This document shows positions 17,601-26,412 of a stretch of DNA of 64,000 nt, in pieces. Every line of letters begins with the position of its first letter. The first letter of the stretch is position 1. Origin of the DNA: Bacteroidia bacterium (lineage in GTDB: Bacteria > Bacteroidota > Bacteroidia > Chitinophagales > Chitinophagaceae); contig JAUHYD010000007.1 of assembly GCA_030426665.1 (NCBI GenBank), positions 124,001 to 188,000 of the forward strand, in the 5' to 3' direction. Position numbers and translations under genes: made by a program. Under the pieces are notes generated by a model, which was not told the origin of the DNA, did no database searches, and worked only from the letters and a program-made list of their open reading frames with translations.

Positions 17601-17735
17601 AACAACAACCATGAGTCCCACAACCCACTTGTCAATGGCACTTGTAGACGACTAATGATATAAGAGATGTTTCTGAGCATATGATGGTGCCTTTTTATGT
17701 CGTAGATGTAAGTACAGTTGAATAAAGCCTACTCG

Positions 17736-17780
17736 TCCAAGTTTATAACTTGGATGCTTTAGCAGGGCGTTATTAACCCT
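17736..17780. repeat. Double-hairpin REP-like element, copy 2
   Basis: TCCAAGTT-TAT-AACTTGGA (17736-17754), then an AGGG...CCCT hairpin (17764-17780). It has the same 45-bp length as copy 1 at 15840-15884. The G-C to A-T change in the first stem is compensated on the other side. Confidence 0.72.
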
Positions 17781-17825
17781 ACAAAATATGCACCCAGACT
17801 ATGTATATTTGTAAAAACACACTTT

Positions 17826-18995
17826 ATGAAGCGATTATTATTATTTGTCGTGCTAACGGGGTTGTTCTCTGGTATTTCTCAGGCACAAGAGGTTAAATAT
17901 TTTGACGGCTCGTGGAGCGAGACCAAGGCGAAAGCAAAAGCCGAGAACAAGTACATTTTTGTTGATTGCTATACTGAGTGGTGTGGTTGGTGTAAGGTGA
18001 TGGACAAAAAGACAATGGTGATACCCAAGGTGTATGGCACCCTCAGCCAAAAGTTTATCCCGGTAAAGATAGATATGGAAAAAGGCGAAGGGATAAAGCT
18101 CGCCATGAAATATCATGTTAGCGTTTTCCCATCATTCTTATTCTTTAATCCTGATGGCGAATACGTTTATGCAGCCGAGGGCTATTATGAAGAGCCTGAT
18201 ACATTTGTTGCAGAGCTGAATAAAGCTGTTGATAAAAGAACACAGTTCAGTACGCCGGGCTACAGTTCGTCGCTGGACGTGGCATTCCCCGACTTTTATA
18301 GTCAGGCTTTTGCCGGAAACGGGAAACGAAAATTCCCGGACTCAGCAACGGTTAATGAGTTTCTCGCCAATCAGAAAGACCTGTTCTCAGAGGTGAGCTG
18401 GGGCGTTATTTCCAGGTTTTCGACTGCTGATAAGTACACCCGTTTTTTTCTTGACAATGCCGATAAATACAAACAAAAGTATGGGAGCAAAGGAGTAGAT
18501 GATAAGGTACAGCGAATTGTTTACGCGCGTGTTAAGACTGCCATTGCAAATAATAGCGATGAGGAGTTTAGTGATGCAATGAAAATGGTAGACAAATATT
18601 TATCAGATGACAAAGAGGCGCTAAAATTAAATTTCAAGATTGACTTCTATAAAGCAACGAAGAAGTGGCGTGCGTTCTCAATGGCTCTTGATGAAATGGT
18701 TGCCCGGCACGGTTTTGACAATCCTTCTTATATCAACGCACAATGTTGGGATATTTATGAAAAATGCGACGACAAAAGAGTTGTGGACAAAGCATGTGGT
18801 TTTATGGCAAAAGCCATTAAGTTCGATTCTTCTTATGCCTATCTTGACACTTATGCGTGTTTGTTATTTAAGTCAGGCAAGTATGCAGATGCAGAGAACT
18901 GGGCAGTAAAGGCTATAGCTGCCGGCAAAAAACATGGCGACGATACCAAGTCTACCGAGGAACTGTTGGAACGAATTAAGAACCACGACAAGTAA
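17826..18995 (+). CDS. Secreted thioredoxin-like protein with helical C-terminal domain
   Basis: A periplasmic thiol-disulphide-type protein. A signal peptide (LLLFVVLTGLFSGISQAQ) is followed by a thioredoxin fold whose active site is WCGWC (about residues 52-56), in the YTEWCGWCKVMDKKT context typical of the Thioredoxin_7 group. The cis-Pro loop is in VSVFPSFLFF. From about residue 150 to 389 the chain is helical and TPR-like (ALKLNFKIDFYKATKKW, then SSYAYLDTYACLLFKSGKYADAENWAVKA). CGWC resembles reductants or folding factors. The partner is unknown. A -7 element lies at 17804-17811. Confidence 0.85.
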   Translation: MKRLLLFVVLTGLFSGISQAQEVKYFDGSWSETKAKAKAENKYIFVDCYTEWCGWCKVMDKKTMVIPKVYGTLSQKFIPVKIDMEKGEGIKLAMKYHVSVFPSFLFFNPDGEYVYAAEGYYEEPDTFVAELNKAVDKRTQFSTPGYSSSLDVAFPDFYSQAFAGNGKRKFPDSATVNEFLANQKDLFSEVSWGVISRFSTADKYTRFFLDNADKYKQKYGSKGVDDKVQRIVYARVKTAIANNSDEEFSDAMKMVDKYLSDDKEALKLNFKIDFYKATKKWRAFSMALDEMVARHGFDNPSYINAQCWDIYEKCDDKRVVDKACGFMAKAIKFDSSYAYLDTYACLLFKSGKYADAENWAVKAIAAGKKHGDDTKSTEELLERIKNHDK

Positions 18996-19038
18996 CAATA
19001 CAATTTGACATCATAAAAAAATCAGAATAGATACCCGA

Positions 19039-19602
19039 TTGGTTTTGAAAAAAGAAGTAAAAATTATAGCCAACTTGCTACTTACAGTAAGTATATTTCT
19101 TTGCTCGTGCGAGGCGGTAGTGCATATGAGTGGTCATATATATGATGCCCAAACAGGGAAGCCGATTGAAGGAGTACATGTGGGATGGGGAAATATAGAA
19201 GATCCGGATTGGAAAGTTAGGCTCGCGTACGATTCGCTAACTAAAGAGGAAAGAGACTCAGTAAGAAAAGCTACAAGAAAAAGGAAAGATGGTCTGGGTT
19301 TTTATGCCGGTGTGCCACTCGACGACAGTTTATATTATGCTCCTGCAAACCGAGGATATCGCAGCACGGTAGAAGGTGGATATGAATATTATGGAAAGTA
19401 TTGCTACAAATACTACACAGACAGCTATTCCGACGCCAATGGATATTTCGCTACGGGTCCCAGATTAGTGGGTGCATCACCAACGATATTCAATATTCGG
19501 GCCGTATTTTTGAAGGATGGTTACAAACCAACGATGATTCACCTGAAAGACAAACCCGGTTCTGCCCGAGATAGTTTTGTAGTGTACATGCATCGGGAAT
19601 AA
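19039..19602 (+). CDS. Lipoprotein with carboxypeptidase-like regulatory domain
   Basis: A 187-residue lipoprotein: the hydrophobic segment ends in FLCSC, a lipobox, followed by a segment of the CarboxypepD_reg type (GHIYDAQTGKPIEGVHVGWGN). The C-terminal part is Tyr-rich (YYGKYCYKYYTDSYSDANGYF) and unassigned. The only in-frame start that keeps the signal peptide is TTG at 19039 (or TTG at 19045); no ATG is available. It follows the thioredoxin-like gene by 43 bases and may be cotranscribed. The function is unknown; surface exposure is plausible. Confidence 0.65.
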   Translation: MVLKKEVKIIANLLLTVSIFLCSCEAVVHMSGHIYDAQTGKPIEGVHVGWGNIEDPDWKVRLAYDSLTKEERDSVRKATRKRKDGLGFYAGVPLDDSLYYAPANRGYRSTVEGGYEYYGKYCYKYYTDSYSDANGYFATGPRLVGASPTIFNIRAVFLKDGYKPTMIHLKDKPGSARDSFVVYMHRE

Positions 19603-19757
19603 AGACTGAACAATCGCAAAAAATGATTTTCTGTAATTAGTTGGTAATGCAAATGTTTTGCGGAGACGATTACTACTCAAATAAACAAATAACCATGGTC
19701 TATAATCAACCACTCACATTAGCAAAATAATCGTCGCTTTTTTTAGGGTTGTTTTTC

Positions 19758-19765
19758 TACCTTTG
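19758..19765 (+). promoter_or_regulatory. -7 element of the tRNA-Arg promoter
   Basis: TACCTTTG fits TAnnTTTG and lies 33 bases before the tRNA 5' end. No clear -33 TTTG is seen. Confidence 0.45.
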
Positions 19766-19798
19766 CGCTCCGGTGAAAGTCATTATTGATACAAACCC

Positions 19799-19870
19799 GG
19801 CCTCGTAGTACAATGGATAGTATAAGAGTTTCCGAAGCTCCAGATTCAGGTTCGATTCCTGACGAGGCCA
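19799..19870 (+). tRNA. tRNA-Arg (anticodon CCG)
   Basis: Folds as a cloverleaf: acceptor GGCCTCG (19799-19805) pairs with CGAGGCC (19863-19869), discriminator A at 19870. The D stem GTAC/GTAT, the seven-base anticodon loop TTCCGAA (anticodon CCG, reading CGG) and the T arm TCAGG-TTCGATT-CCTGA are all present. CCA is not fully encoded. It is a single isolated tRNA gene. Confidence 0.93.
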
Positions 19871-19981
19871 CTACCAGAACACTCAACCCAAACAAAAAAG
19901 GTCTGACGCTTACGGTCAAACCTTTCTCTCGAAATTAATTGTACATTACGAATAGCACTAACTGAAACCAGACTGCTGCGC

Positions 19982-20389
19982 TTATCTCCAGGCACCGAGA
20001 ATAAAACCTATAAGTGTGTAGTAGATAGTTATATACCCGCCGTTAATAAGAATGTACTTCATAGAGCGTTGCTCAAACAAAGCAATTACCGTAAAAATCA
20101 ACGCAGAAAATCCAAATCCTGTCAGGAAGCCGGCGGCAGTACCCCATGCCATATCTGTCTTTTCATCTCCGAGAAAAAAGGCAAGATTGTAGCTCATGAT
20201 TAGCGATAGGAGTAACGTAAGGCCGTAAACCTTTGCGGGATTTATCTTTTTGATGTCTTCATCGGTGAGGTTGTTTTCTTTTGCCCACCCTTTGTAAAAG
20301 AGCAACGGAGAATACCAAATGGCACCCAACAGGAGATTAGAAACGGCGCATGTCAGTACTGCCCAATGATTGATGTGAAAGCTATTCAT
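19982..20389 (-). CDS. DUF1761 family membrane protein
   Basis: Small integral membrane protein with four predicted membrane helices. The N-terminus (INHWAVLTCAVSNLLLGAIWYSPLLFYKGWAKENNL) is the hallmark of DUF1761, a family of unknown function. The start at 20389 (MNSFHINHW) is chosen over the longer frame to 20416 because it fits the family. At 135 residues it is typical. It is 60 bases downstream of the AraC-type gene on the same strand, so it may be cotranscribed with or controlled by it. Confidence 0.85.
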   Translation of the reverse strand: MNSFHINHWAVLTCAVSNLLLGAIWYSPLLFYKGWAKENNLTDEDIKKINPAKVYGLTLLLSLIMSYNLAFFLGDEKTDMAWGTAAGFLTGFGFSALIFTVIALFEQRSMKYILINGGYITIYYTLIGFILGAWR

Positions 20390-20449
20390 ATATCTATTTT
20401 TATTACAAAGAAACAATATGCAGACGCCAGAGTATTGGAAAAAATTTAC

Positions 20450-21277
20450 CTACCCTACTGCAACGTAGTTTACGCTATCGCTGTGCCGGGTAAGGTATTG
20501 CGACGGAGTAAAGCCGGAAAAGGTTTTGAAATCGTTGATAAAATGTGCCTGATCATAGTATCCGCTTTCATAAGCAATACGCGCCCATGTCACTTGTCTG
20601 TTTTGCTCGATCTCCCGGATAGCTTTCTGGAATCGCATCACCTTCAGAAAGGATTTGGGTGTCATTCCCACATGCTGACGGAACATGTCTATCATGTGTT
20701 TTTGAGAGAAGCCCACTTTATTGGTTATGTCTTTTATTACGGCACTATGTGGACTTTGTAATATCTGCCCGACAGCATAGTCCACGAACGGATTGACTTG
20801 CAACCTATTGCGGAACATGTTCAGTAGAAACTCCTCTACACAGAGGAATTTCTGATTTATGTCGACCATCTCCTGCAACTGCTCTCGCATTCTGAGTATT
20901 TCGGGAGTCAACACCTGCTCTCCATCAACAACATGATCGGTAAACGCTGAAACGGGTGCGTTTGCAAAAGGATAAGACTTGCCCTTACGAAAATAGATGA
21001 GCAACATCTCGCTATCGCGTCCGGAGGGAATGGTGATAAACTTATTTCGGATACCGGAGAACCACACTCGCCGACACGATTGGATTTCTGTGAGGGTGTG
21101 ATTGTCATATATGTATTTAGGGTAGTCGGTCAGATCTATTACCAGATTAACATTACCATCGGGCAAAAACCTGTCAATAGAATGTACCGGATTATAATCG
21201 CGATAATATATAAAACACGCTATAAACTCATTAAGAGGAGCTTTCGGTATGTAGTGCCGGTGAATCATTGCGGACAC
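20450..21277 (-). CDS. AraC-family transcriptional regulator
   Basis: DNA-binding regulator of 275 residues. The N-terminal ligand domain begins HRHYIPKAPLNEFIACFIYYRDY and includes RFLPDGNVNLVIDL, the DUF6597-like pattern also seen in the 3923-4738 protein. The C-terminal domain has both helix-turn-helices (ITNKVGFSQKHMIDMFRQHVGMTPKSF and RIAYESGYYDQAHFINDFKTFSGFTPSQY). The DUF1761 membrane protein follows it and could be its target. The signal is unknown. Confidence 0.88.
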   Translation of the reverse strand: MSAMIHRHYIPKAPLNEFIACFIYYRDYNPVHSIDRFLPDGNVNLVIDLTDYPKYIYDNHTLTEIQSCRRVWFSGIRNKFITIPSGRDSEMLLIYFRKGKSYPFANAPVSAFTDHVVDGEQVLTPEILRMREQLQEMVDINQKFLCVEEFLLNMFRNRLQVNPFVDYAVGQILQSPHSAVIKDITNKVGFSQKHMIDMFRQHVGMTPKSFLKVMRFQKAIREIEQNRQVTWARIAYESGYYDQAHFINDFKTFSGFTPSQYLTRHSDSVNYVAVG

Positions 21278-21441
21278 TAATATATAAAAACAGAAGTTGA
21301 ATATTGCTCAGAAACAAAAGAATTGGCAAAAAAAACTGTTTCTATTACGGATTTTTCCACTTCTTGGAAGATTTGTCCCAAAAATGGATAAAATATTAGC
21401 ATGCCAAAATTCAATTAATTGATTTTCAATTAGTTACAATG

Positions 21442-21456
21442 TTGGCACGTCGTTGG
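21442..21456 (+). promoter_or_regulatory. Possible sigma-54-like -24 box upstream of the DUF4402 gene
   Basis: TTGGCACG (21442-21449) is a perfect -24 half, but the -12 half reads TTGG with a one-base-short spacer (or TGGT at normal spacing) rather than TTGC. It lies about 65 bases before the DUF4402 ATG. It is weak evidence because no sigma-54 gene or activator is in the window. Confidence 0.25.
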
Positions 21457-21512
21457 TATTATACCTAGCAAATAACGAAATCAAAAACTTAAACAAACTA
21501 AAACTTAAAAAA

Positions 21513-22037
21513 ATGAAAAACATCTTCAAGTCAATCGCAATCGCTTCTATCGCTGTAATAGGACTTTCTAACAGCTCTTTCGCTCAGGCTACTGCAACTG
21601 CTTCTGCCTCTGCCAACATCATCACTCCTATCTCTATCGCTAAGACTGTAGATATGAACTTCGGTAACGTAGCCGTTTCTGCTACAATAGCAGGTACTGC
21701 AGTTCTCGCTCCGGCTGGCACTCGTACCACAGGCGGTGCAGGTGGTGTAACACTTCCAGCAACTACAGGAACTGTTTCTGCTGCCAGCTTTGATGTAACA
21801 GGACAAGCGAGCTATACTTACGCAATCACTTTGCCATCTTCCACTACTATTACTGATGGTAGCTCTCATACAATGACAGTTGACAACTTCACAAGTGTTC
21901 CGGCTACTACAGGTACACTGAGCGGTTCAGGTACTCAAACTTTGAATGTAGGTGCTACCCTTAACGTATCAGCTGGTCAGGCTTCCGGAACTTATACTAA
22001 CGCGACTGGTGTTCCGGTAACTGTTAACTACAACTAA
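21513..22037 (+). CDS. DUF4402 domain secreted protein
   Basis: Exported all-beta protein of the DUF4402 family, found in Bacteroidota and Proteobacteria and probably surface or pilus-like; its role is unproven. A signal peptide (MKNIFKSIAIASIAVIGLSN...FAQA) precedes ATASASANIITPISIAKTVDMNFGNVAVS, the family's opening strands. The mature chain is rich in Thr, Gly, Ala and Ser. The ATG at 21513 is used rather than the 21453 frame start, which would bury the signal peptide. Clean C/G-ending codons suggest strong expression. It is monocistronic, with a strong terminator. Confidence 0.85.
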   Translation: MKNIFKSIAIASIAVIGLSNSSFAQATATASASANIITPISIAKTVDMNFGNVAVSATIAGTAVLAPAGTRTTGGAGGVTLPATTGTVSAASFDVTGQASYTYAITLPSSTTITDGSSHTMTVDNFTSVPATTGTLSGSGTQTLNVGATLNVSAGQASGTYTNATGVPVTVNYN

Positions 22038-22067
22038 TTATTACCCCTCAATAAACGATTCATACTT

Positions 22068-22096
22068 AACGCCTCCGGAAACGGGGGCGTTTTTGT
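22068..22096 (+). terminator. Rho-independent terminator of the DUF4402 gene
   Basis: AACGCCTCCG-GAAA-CGGGGGCGTT, a ten-base-pair stem with one T-G pair and a stable GAAA tetraloop, followed by a T run. Confidence 0.92.
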
Positions 22097-22249
22097 ATGA
22101 GGAGCTATCGTACACAGTTCGCCAAAAGCTACATCCATCATTAAATAAATGCGCTTCATCAAATCCAACGCAAATGGCATTTAGCAAAAATCTACCTCGG
22201 CCGCGGCACCGCCATTATTATTAGTACTGATTTTTCGCATAATTTATCT

Positions 22250-22257
22250 TAATTTTG
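22250..22257 (+). promoter_or_regulatory. -7 element of the sucD promoter
   Basis: TAATTTTG matches TAnnTTTG and lies 21 bases before the sucD ATG. No convincing -33 TTTG at proper spacing. Confidence 0.5.
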
Positions 22258-22278
22258 CAACTTCTTAAAATCAAGGAA

Positions 22279-23157
22279 ATGGCTGTTTTAGTAAACAAAG
22301 ATTCGAAAGTAATAGTTCAGGGCTTCACAGGTACGGAAGGAACATTCCACGCCAGCCAGATGATAGAGTACGGCACCAATGTGGTTGGCGGTGTAACACC
22401 GGGCAAAGGTGGTTCTACCCACCTTGAGCGACCTGTATTCAATACCGTAAAAGATGCTGTTGATAAAGCAGGTGCTAATGTATCCATCATTTTTGTACCG
22501 CCGGCTTTTGCTGCAGATGCAATTATGGAAGCTGCAGATGCAGGTATTAAAGTTGTCATCTGTATTACTGAGGGCATACCGGTACAGGACATGGTGCGCG
22601 CCCGCGAATTTTTGAAAGGAAGAGACTGCCGCCTTGTGGGTCCTAACTGCCCGGGTGTAATCACTGCCGATGAAGCAAAGGTGGGCATCATGCCGGGTTT
22701 TGTATTTAAGAAAGGTCGCATCGGTATTGTATCTAAGTCAGGTACACTTACTTATGAGGCTGCAGACCAGGCTGTAAAAGCAGGCATGGGAATATCTACC
22801 GCAATAGGTATTGGTGGCGATCCGATAATCGGCACCACGACGAAAGAAGCAGTAGAACTATTGATGAATGACCCTGAAACAGACGGCATCATCATGATTG
22901 GTGAGATAGGCGGAAACATGGAAGCTGAGGCAGCTTATTGGTTAAAAGACAATATGCGTAAGCCTGTAGTTGGTTTCATCGCAGGACAGACAGCCCCTCC
23001 CGGTCGCCGTATGGGTCACGCAGGTGCTATAGTAGGCGGTGCAGAAGACACTGCCGCTGCTAAAATGAAGACGATGGAAGAGTGTGGCATTCATGTAGTT
23101 GCCAGCCCTGCAAACATCGGCAAAACAATGGCTGAAGTAATTTCTGTAAAAGCTTAA
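22279..23157 (+). CDS. sucD: Succinyl-CoA synthetase alpha subunit
   Basis: Alpha subunit of ADP/GDP-forming succinate-CoA ligase (TCA cycle): succinyl-CoA + NDP + Pi to succinate + NTP + CoA, in the cytoplasm with SucC. The CoA-binding Rossmann start ([26 protein letters not shown]) and the ligase domain are present. The phosphohistidine is H247 in RRMGHAGA. The length of 292 residues is standard. I start at MAVLVNKD (22279); the frame opens eight codons earlier. sucC is not next to it, so the two subunits are encoded apart here. Confidence 0.97.
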   Translation: MAVLVNKDSKVIVQGFTGTEGTFHASQMIEYGTNVVGGVTPGKGGSTHLERPVFNTVKDAVDKAGANVSIIFVPPAFAADAIMEAADAGIKVVICITEGIPVQDMVRAREFLKGRDCRLVGPNCPGVITADEAKVGIMPGFVFKKGRIGIVSKSGTLTYEAADQAVKAGMGISTAIGIGGDPIIGTTTKEAVELLMNDPETDGIIMIGEIGGNMEAEAAYWLKDNMRKPVVGFIAGQTAPPGRRMGHAGAIVGGAEDTAAAKMKTMEECGIHVVASPANIGKTMAEVISVKA

Positions 23158-23202
23158 TAGTCATCGTCAGCACCACATTAAAAGTTTATTACTAAATATA
23201 TT

Positions 23203-23235
23203 AATCCCCGATGATAAATGCGTCGGGGATTTTTC
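23203..23235 (+). terminator. Rho-independent terminator of sucD
   Basis: AATCCCCGA (23203-23211) pairs with TCGGGGATT (23222-23230), followed by T residues. Confidence 0.88.
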
Positions 23236-23463
23236 ATATATTACCTTTGAGTCGACCAACGGGATACATTCGGCACCCACCCTATCTTAATAAAATGGAA
23301 CGTTTTACAATCAGAAATCCGTTTTAACATTTTACAGAAACAAGCTGTTTCAGGCGGTAAAAAACGCCGAAAAGCTCAGATTAACAATGCTTTAGCAGTT
23401 TTTGGAGTGCATATTGAATATACCTGAGTATAGTTGAATAGTCAACCCATTAAAACATACGAT
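23236..23463. other. Spacer upstream of the DUF6600-like gene
   Basis: No gene and no clear promoter consensus. Contains short GTTTTA/AAAACG-rich stretches only. Confidence 0.5.
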
Positions 23464-24765
23464 ATGAAAAACCACATGCAAAAAATTTTAGGTATCGCCA
23501 TACTGAGTGTACTGTTGATGCTGGGTAATAATACAAAAACCAGCGCACAGAATATGAGCGTTTCTTTTCAGGTCTTCTATGACAATCTAGCCCCTTACGG
23601 TCAATGGATATATGATCCTCAGTACGGCAACGTATGGGTCCCTAACGAAGATGGCAACTTCCGCCCATACGGAAGTCGCGGACATTGGTTAATGACAGAA
23701 TACGGAAATACCTGGGTATCTAATGACCCATGGGGATGGGCTGTATACCACTACGGAAGATGGACGTACAACTCTTACTATGGCTGGATTTGGATACCCG
23801 GCTATGATTGGGCTCCTGCATGGGTAAGCTGGCGCTATGGCGGCGGCTACAGCGGATGGGCTCCGCTCGGTCCCGGTATGAACGTGGGTATGAATTACTC
23901 AGTACCATTGAGCTGGTGGATTTTTGTTGGCCCACAATATATGTATCAGCCAAACTGCATGCGCTATTGGTACGGACCGTCTTATAATAATAGATATATT
24001 TACAACACTACAATTGTCAATAACTACTACAGAGACAACCGAACCAGAGTTCAATATAACTATGGTCCTCGTGCAGAAGTGATACAACAGACTACACACA
24101 GACCGGTGCAAGTGTATAGGCTGTCTCATATGAACAGACCCGGAGCAGCCAGCGTTGGGCGGGGAACGGTGAATATTTACCGCCCTACAGTAAATCGTGA
24201 GAGCGTAAGAACCGCACACCCATCAAGGGTTACGCGTGCTCCGCGTTCCATAGGTCGGGAGCAACCGGCACCGCGTCGTTCACCTACAAGGTCAAGTTTC
24301 CATAGCCAGACAAGAACACAGCAACCACAACATCAAATAAATAGAGGTAATGGAAATAACAACCCGCGTGTTGCTCCTCGCTCAGGCACCAATTCTACGC
24401 CAAACCCAAGAAGTAACATGCGAACTGTGAGTCCTACACCAAGAACGAACACCGGCACGCAACGTCCTGTGACTCCATCCAGAACAACGAAGCCACAGCC
24501 AAACCGGGTTCGTGAGCAACCACGTTCTTATGACAGACGGATGGACAACAGAAGTACGCCGCAAAGAAATGTTGCCCCTGCCAGGAACGCTACCCCACAA
24601 CGCCAGGCTGCACCTTCGAGGACGCGAACTCCGCAAAGAGCCTCAACGCCTCAACGTGCTCCGGCACCACAAAGGCAAGCAACACCTCGCAGAGCTCCTA
24701 ACCCATCAAGAGGAAGCGCACCACAACGAAACAGCAACAATAACCAACCTTCGAGAAGAAGGTAA
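23464..24765 (+). CDS. DUF6600-like exported protein with Arg/Pro/Asn-rich tail
   Basis: Exported protein of 433 residues. The signal peptide (ILGIAILSVLLMLGNNTKTSAQ) is followed by a Trp/Tyr-rich domain with repeated motifs (YGQWIYDPQYGNVWVP, NPWGWAVYHYGRW-like, GWIWIPGYDWAPAWVSWRYGGGYSGWAPLGP), the DUF6600 signature in Bacteroidota. From about residue 225 the chain is low complexity: Arg, Pro, Thr, Gln, Asn repeats (PQR, TPQR), very basic and probably disordered. The tail could bind polyanions or the cell wall. The start at 23464 leads straight into the signal peptide. Confidence 0.75.
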   Translation: MKNHMQKILGIAILSVLLMLGNNTKTSAQNMSVSFQVFYDNLAPYGQWIYDPQYGNVWVPNEDGNFRPYGSRGHWLMTEYGNTWVSNDPWGWAVYHYGRWTYNSYYGWIWIPGYDWAPAWVSWRYGGGYSGWAPLGPGMNVGMNYSVPLSWWIFVGPQYMYQPNCMRYWYGPSYNNRYIYNTTIVNNYYRDNRTRVQYNYGPRAEVIQQTTHRPVQVYRLSHMNRPGAASVGRGTVNIYRPTVNRESVRTAHPSRVTRAPRSIGREQPAPRRSPTRSSFHSQTRTQQPQHQINRGNGNNNPRVAPRSGTNSTPNPRSNMRTVSPTPRTNTGTQRPVTPSRTTKPQPNRVREQPRSYDRRMDNRSTPQRNVAPARNATPQRQAAPSRTRTPQRASTPQRAPAPQRQATPRRAPNPSRGSAPQRNSNNNQPSRRR

Positions 24766-24782
24766 TAAAAACATTTCCAGAC

Positions 24783-24815
24783 AATAGAGATGCTCCTTAA
24801 CGGAGCATTTCTATT
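24783..24815. terminator. Terminator-like hairpin
   Basis: A 14-bp stem AATAGAGATGCTCC/GGAGCATTTCTATT with a TTAAC loop, just after the DUF6600-like gene. The downstream T run is weak. Confidence 0.7.
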
Positions 24816-24874
24816 GTTATGTACTTTCTGCATTGTAACTTCGATGTTAAATAGACAACAAATAGATTAAGATT

Positions 24875-25579
24875 ATGCCAAATGCTGTCATTACCGGTGC
24901 ATCTCAAGGAATAGGAAAAGCAATTGCGGAAAAACTAATCGGACACGGCTTTACTGTTGTCGTTTGCGCCAGGAGCAAAGAAAACCTGCACAAAGCAGCG
25001 GAGGAATGGTTGTTACAACAGCCAGATGCGAAAATAGTAGTCGTGAGTGCTGATCTAAGTACAGAGGCGGGCGTAGCCCAACTTTCAGAAGTTGTTAAAA
25101 AGACACTTCCCACAGTTGATATACTGGTTAATAATGCAGGCACCTACCAACCGGGTACATTAAGAGAAGAGCCCGAAGGAATACTCGAAGGCATGATTGC
25201 TACCAACCTGTATAGTGCTTACCGGCTGACTCGCAAACTGCTACCAATGATGGAGGCAGCCAAATGCGGACACATCTTCAATATGTGTTCTGTAGCCAGC
25301 CTTAAGGCGTACCCGAACGGCGGCTCATACAGTATATCGAAATACGCTTTGTTAGGGTTTTCGGACAACTTACGAGAAGAACTGCGGGAGCACAACATAA
25401 AAGTCACGTCTATCTGCCCCGGTGCCACTTACTCCCCTTCGTGGGAAAATTCCGGAGTATCGCCGGAAAGGATAATGGAAGTGAATGACATAGCCGATGT
25501 GCTTTGGAATGCATATTCGTTATCGCGACAGGCTTTAGTAGAAACAATTGTGATGCGCCCGGCACTTGGCGACTTATAA
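24875..25579 (+). CDS. Short-chain dehydrogenase/reductase
   Basis: NAD(P)-dependent oxidoreductase of the classical SDR type. Cofactor motif TGASQGIG (residues 7-14), NNAG in ILVNNAGTY, and the catalytic Tyr-Lys in YSISKYA are present. The 234-residue length is typical. It ends eight bases before the ATG of the metal-receptor-like gene, so they form an operon with xerD probably following. Residues cannot tell the substrate. The protein resembles YciK/3-ketoacyl reductase relatives. Confidence 0.92.
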   Translation: MPNAVITGASQGIGKAIAEKLIGHGFTVVVCARSKENLHKAAEEWLLQQPDAKIVVVSADLSTEAGVAQLSEVVKKTLPTVDILVNNAGTYQPGTLREEPEGILEGMIATNLYSAYRLTRKLLPMMEAAKCGHIFNMCSVASLKAYPNGGSYSISKYALLGFSDNLREELREHNIKVTSICPGATYSPSWENSGVSPERIMEVNDIADVLWNAYSLSRQALVETIVMRPALGDL

Positions 25580-25587
25580 CAGATAGT

Positions 25588-26385
25588 ATGGAAAAAGTGT
25601 TCACTGACATGACGGGAAGAACGATTACTATTCCGCACCCTCCGCAGCGGATTGTATCGTTAGTGCCATCTCAGACAGAGTTGTTGTTTGAGTTGGGGTT
25701 AGAAGATGAGGTTTGTGGCATCACTAAATTTTGCATACACCCCAACGAATGGTTTCGGAACAAAAAAAGGGTTGGAGGGACTAAAAAAGTCCACCTCGAC
25801 GTGGTAGAGTCTCTACGCCCTGACCTTATCATCGCTAATAAAGAAGAGAATACCAAGGAAGAAATAGAAGCATTGATGCAAAAATACCAAGTCTGGGTGA
25901 GTGACATAAAAACTGTGGACGACGGACTGCAAATGATAAAACAGGTTGGAGCCATAACCGGAACTGCCGAAAAAGCTAAAGCGCTTGCCGACGACATAGC
26001 GAATGGATTTGGCGAGCTGTCTCGACCAAAACGAGGTAAAAAAGTCGCTTACTATATATGGAAAAACCCGTGGATGTGTGCAGGTAACGACACCTTTATT
26101 CATGACGTCATAGAAAGGTGCGGGTGGCAGAATGCGATAGCAGATAGTCCGCGCTATCCGGAAATTGAACCGATAATGCTTCAGTCGTTGGGTGTGGAGA
26201 TAGTTTTGCTTTCTTCCGAGCCCTACCCTTTTAAGGAAAAGCATATTGAAGAAATAGAGGCATTACTTCCCCGTGTGCGGGTAATGCTTGTTGACGGTGA
26301 AATGTTTAGTTGGTATGGTAGTAGAATGAAACATGCTTTACCCTACCTGAAACAAATGATAAGTGCAGTAGCGGCAAATCAATAA
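25588..26385 (+). CDS. Helical-backbone metal receptor (BtuF/FhuD-like periplasmic-binding fold)
   Basis: Class III substrate-binding-protein fold of 265 residues. It opens with DMTGRTITIPHPPQRIVSLVPSQTELLFELGLEDEVCGITKFC and contains RVGGTKKVHLDVVESLRPDLIIANKEEN, the layout of BtuF/FhuD/FepB-type receptors for corrinoid or iron chelates. No signal peptide is visible from the ATG at 25588, and an upstream start at 25504 would overlap the SDR gene. It may therefore be cytoplasmic, as in several Bacteroidota relatives. No permease or ATPase is adjacent. Confidence 0.8.
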   Translation: MEKVFTDMTGRTITIPHPPQRIVSLVPSQTELLFELGLEDEVCGITKFCIHPNEWFRNKKRVGGTKKVHLDVVESLRPDLIIANKEENTKEEIEALMQKYQVWVSDIKTVDDGLQMIKQVGAITGTAEKAKALADDIANGFGELSRPKRGKKVAYYIWKNPWMCAGNDTFIHDVIERCGWQNAIADSPRYPEIEPIMLQSLGVEIVLLSSEPYPFKEKHIEEIEALLPRVRVMLVDGEMFSWYGSRMKHALPYLKQMISAVAANQ

Positions 26386-26412
26386 AAAGCAAAAGTATCT
26401 GACAATCTATTT

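Larger units (their letters stand above)
17216..17825. other. Repeat-rich gene-free spacer at the right edge of the island
   Basis: About 610 bases without a supportable gene. It contains at least four copies of the GAGCCGAGCCGAA-loop hairpin family (17250-17600), the second double-hairpin element (17736-17780), and a TATATTTG -7 element at 17804-17811 pointing at the thioredoxin-like gene. Confidence 0.65.

Noticed and set aside
17298-17621. A 107-codon minus-strand frame
   Set aside because: It lies wholly in dispersed hairpin repeats and shows no protein-like pattern.
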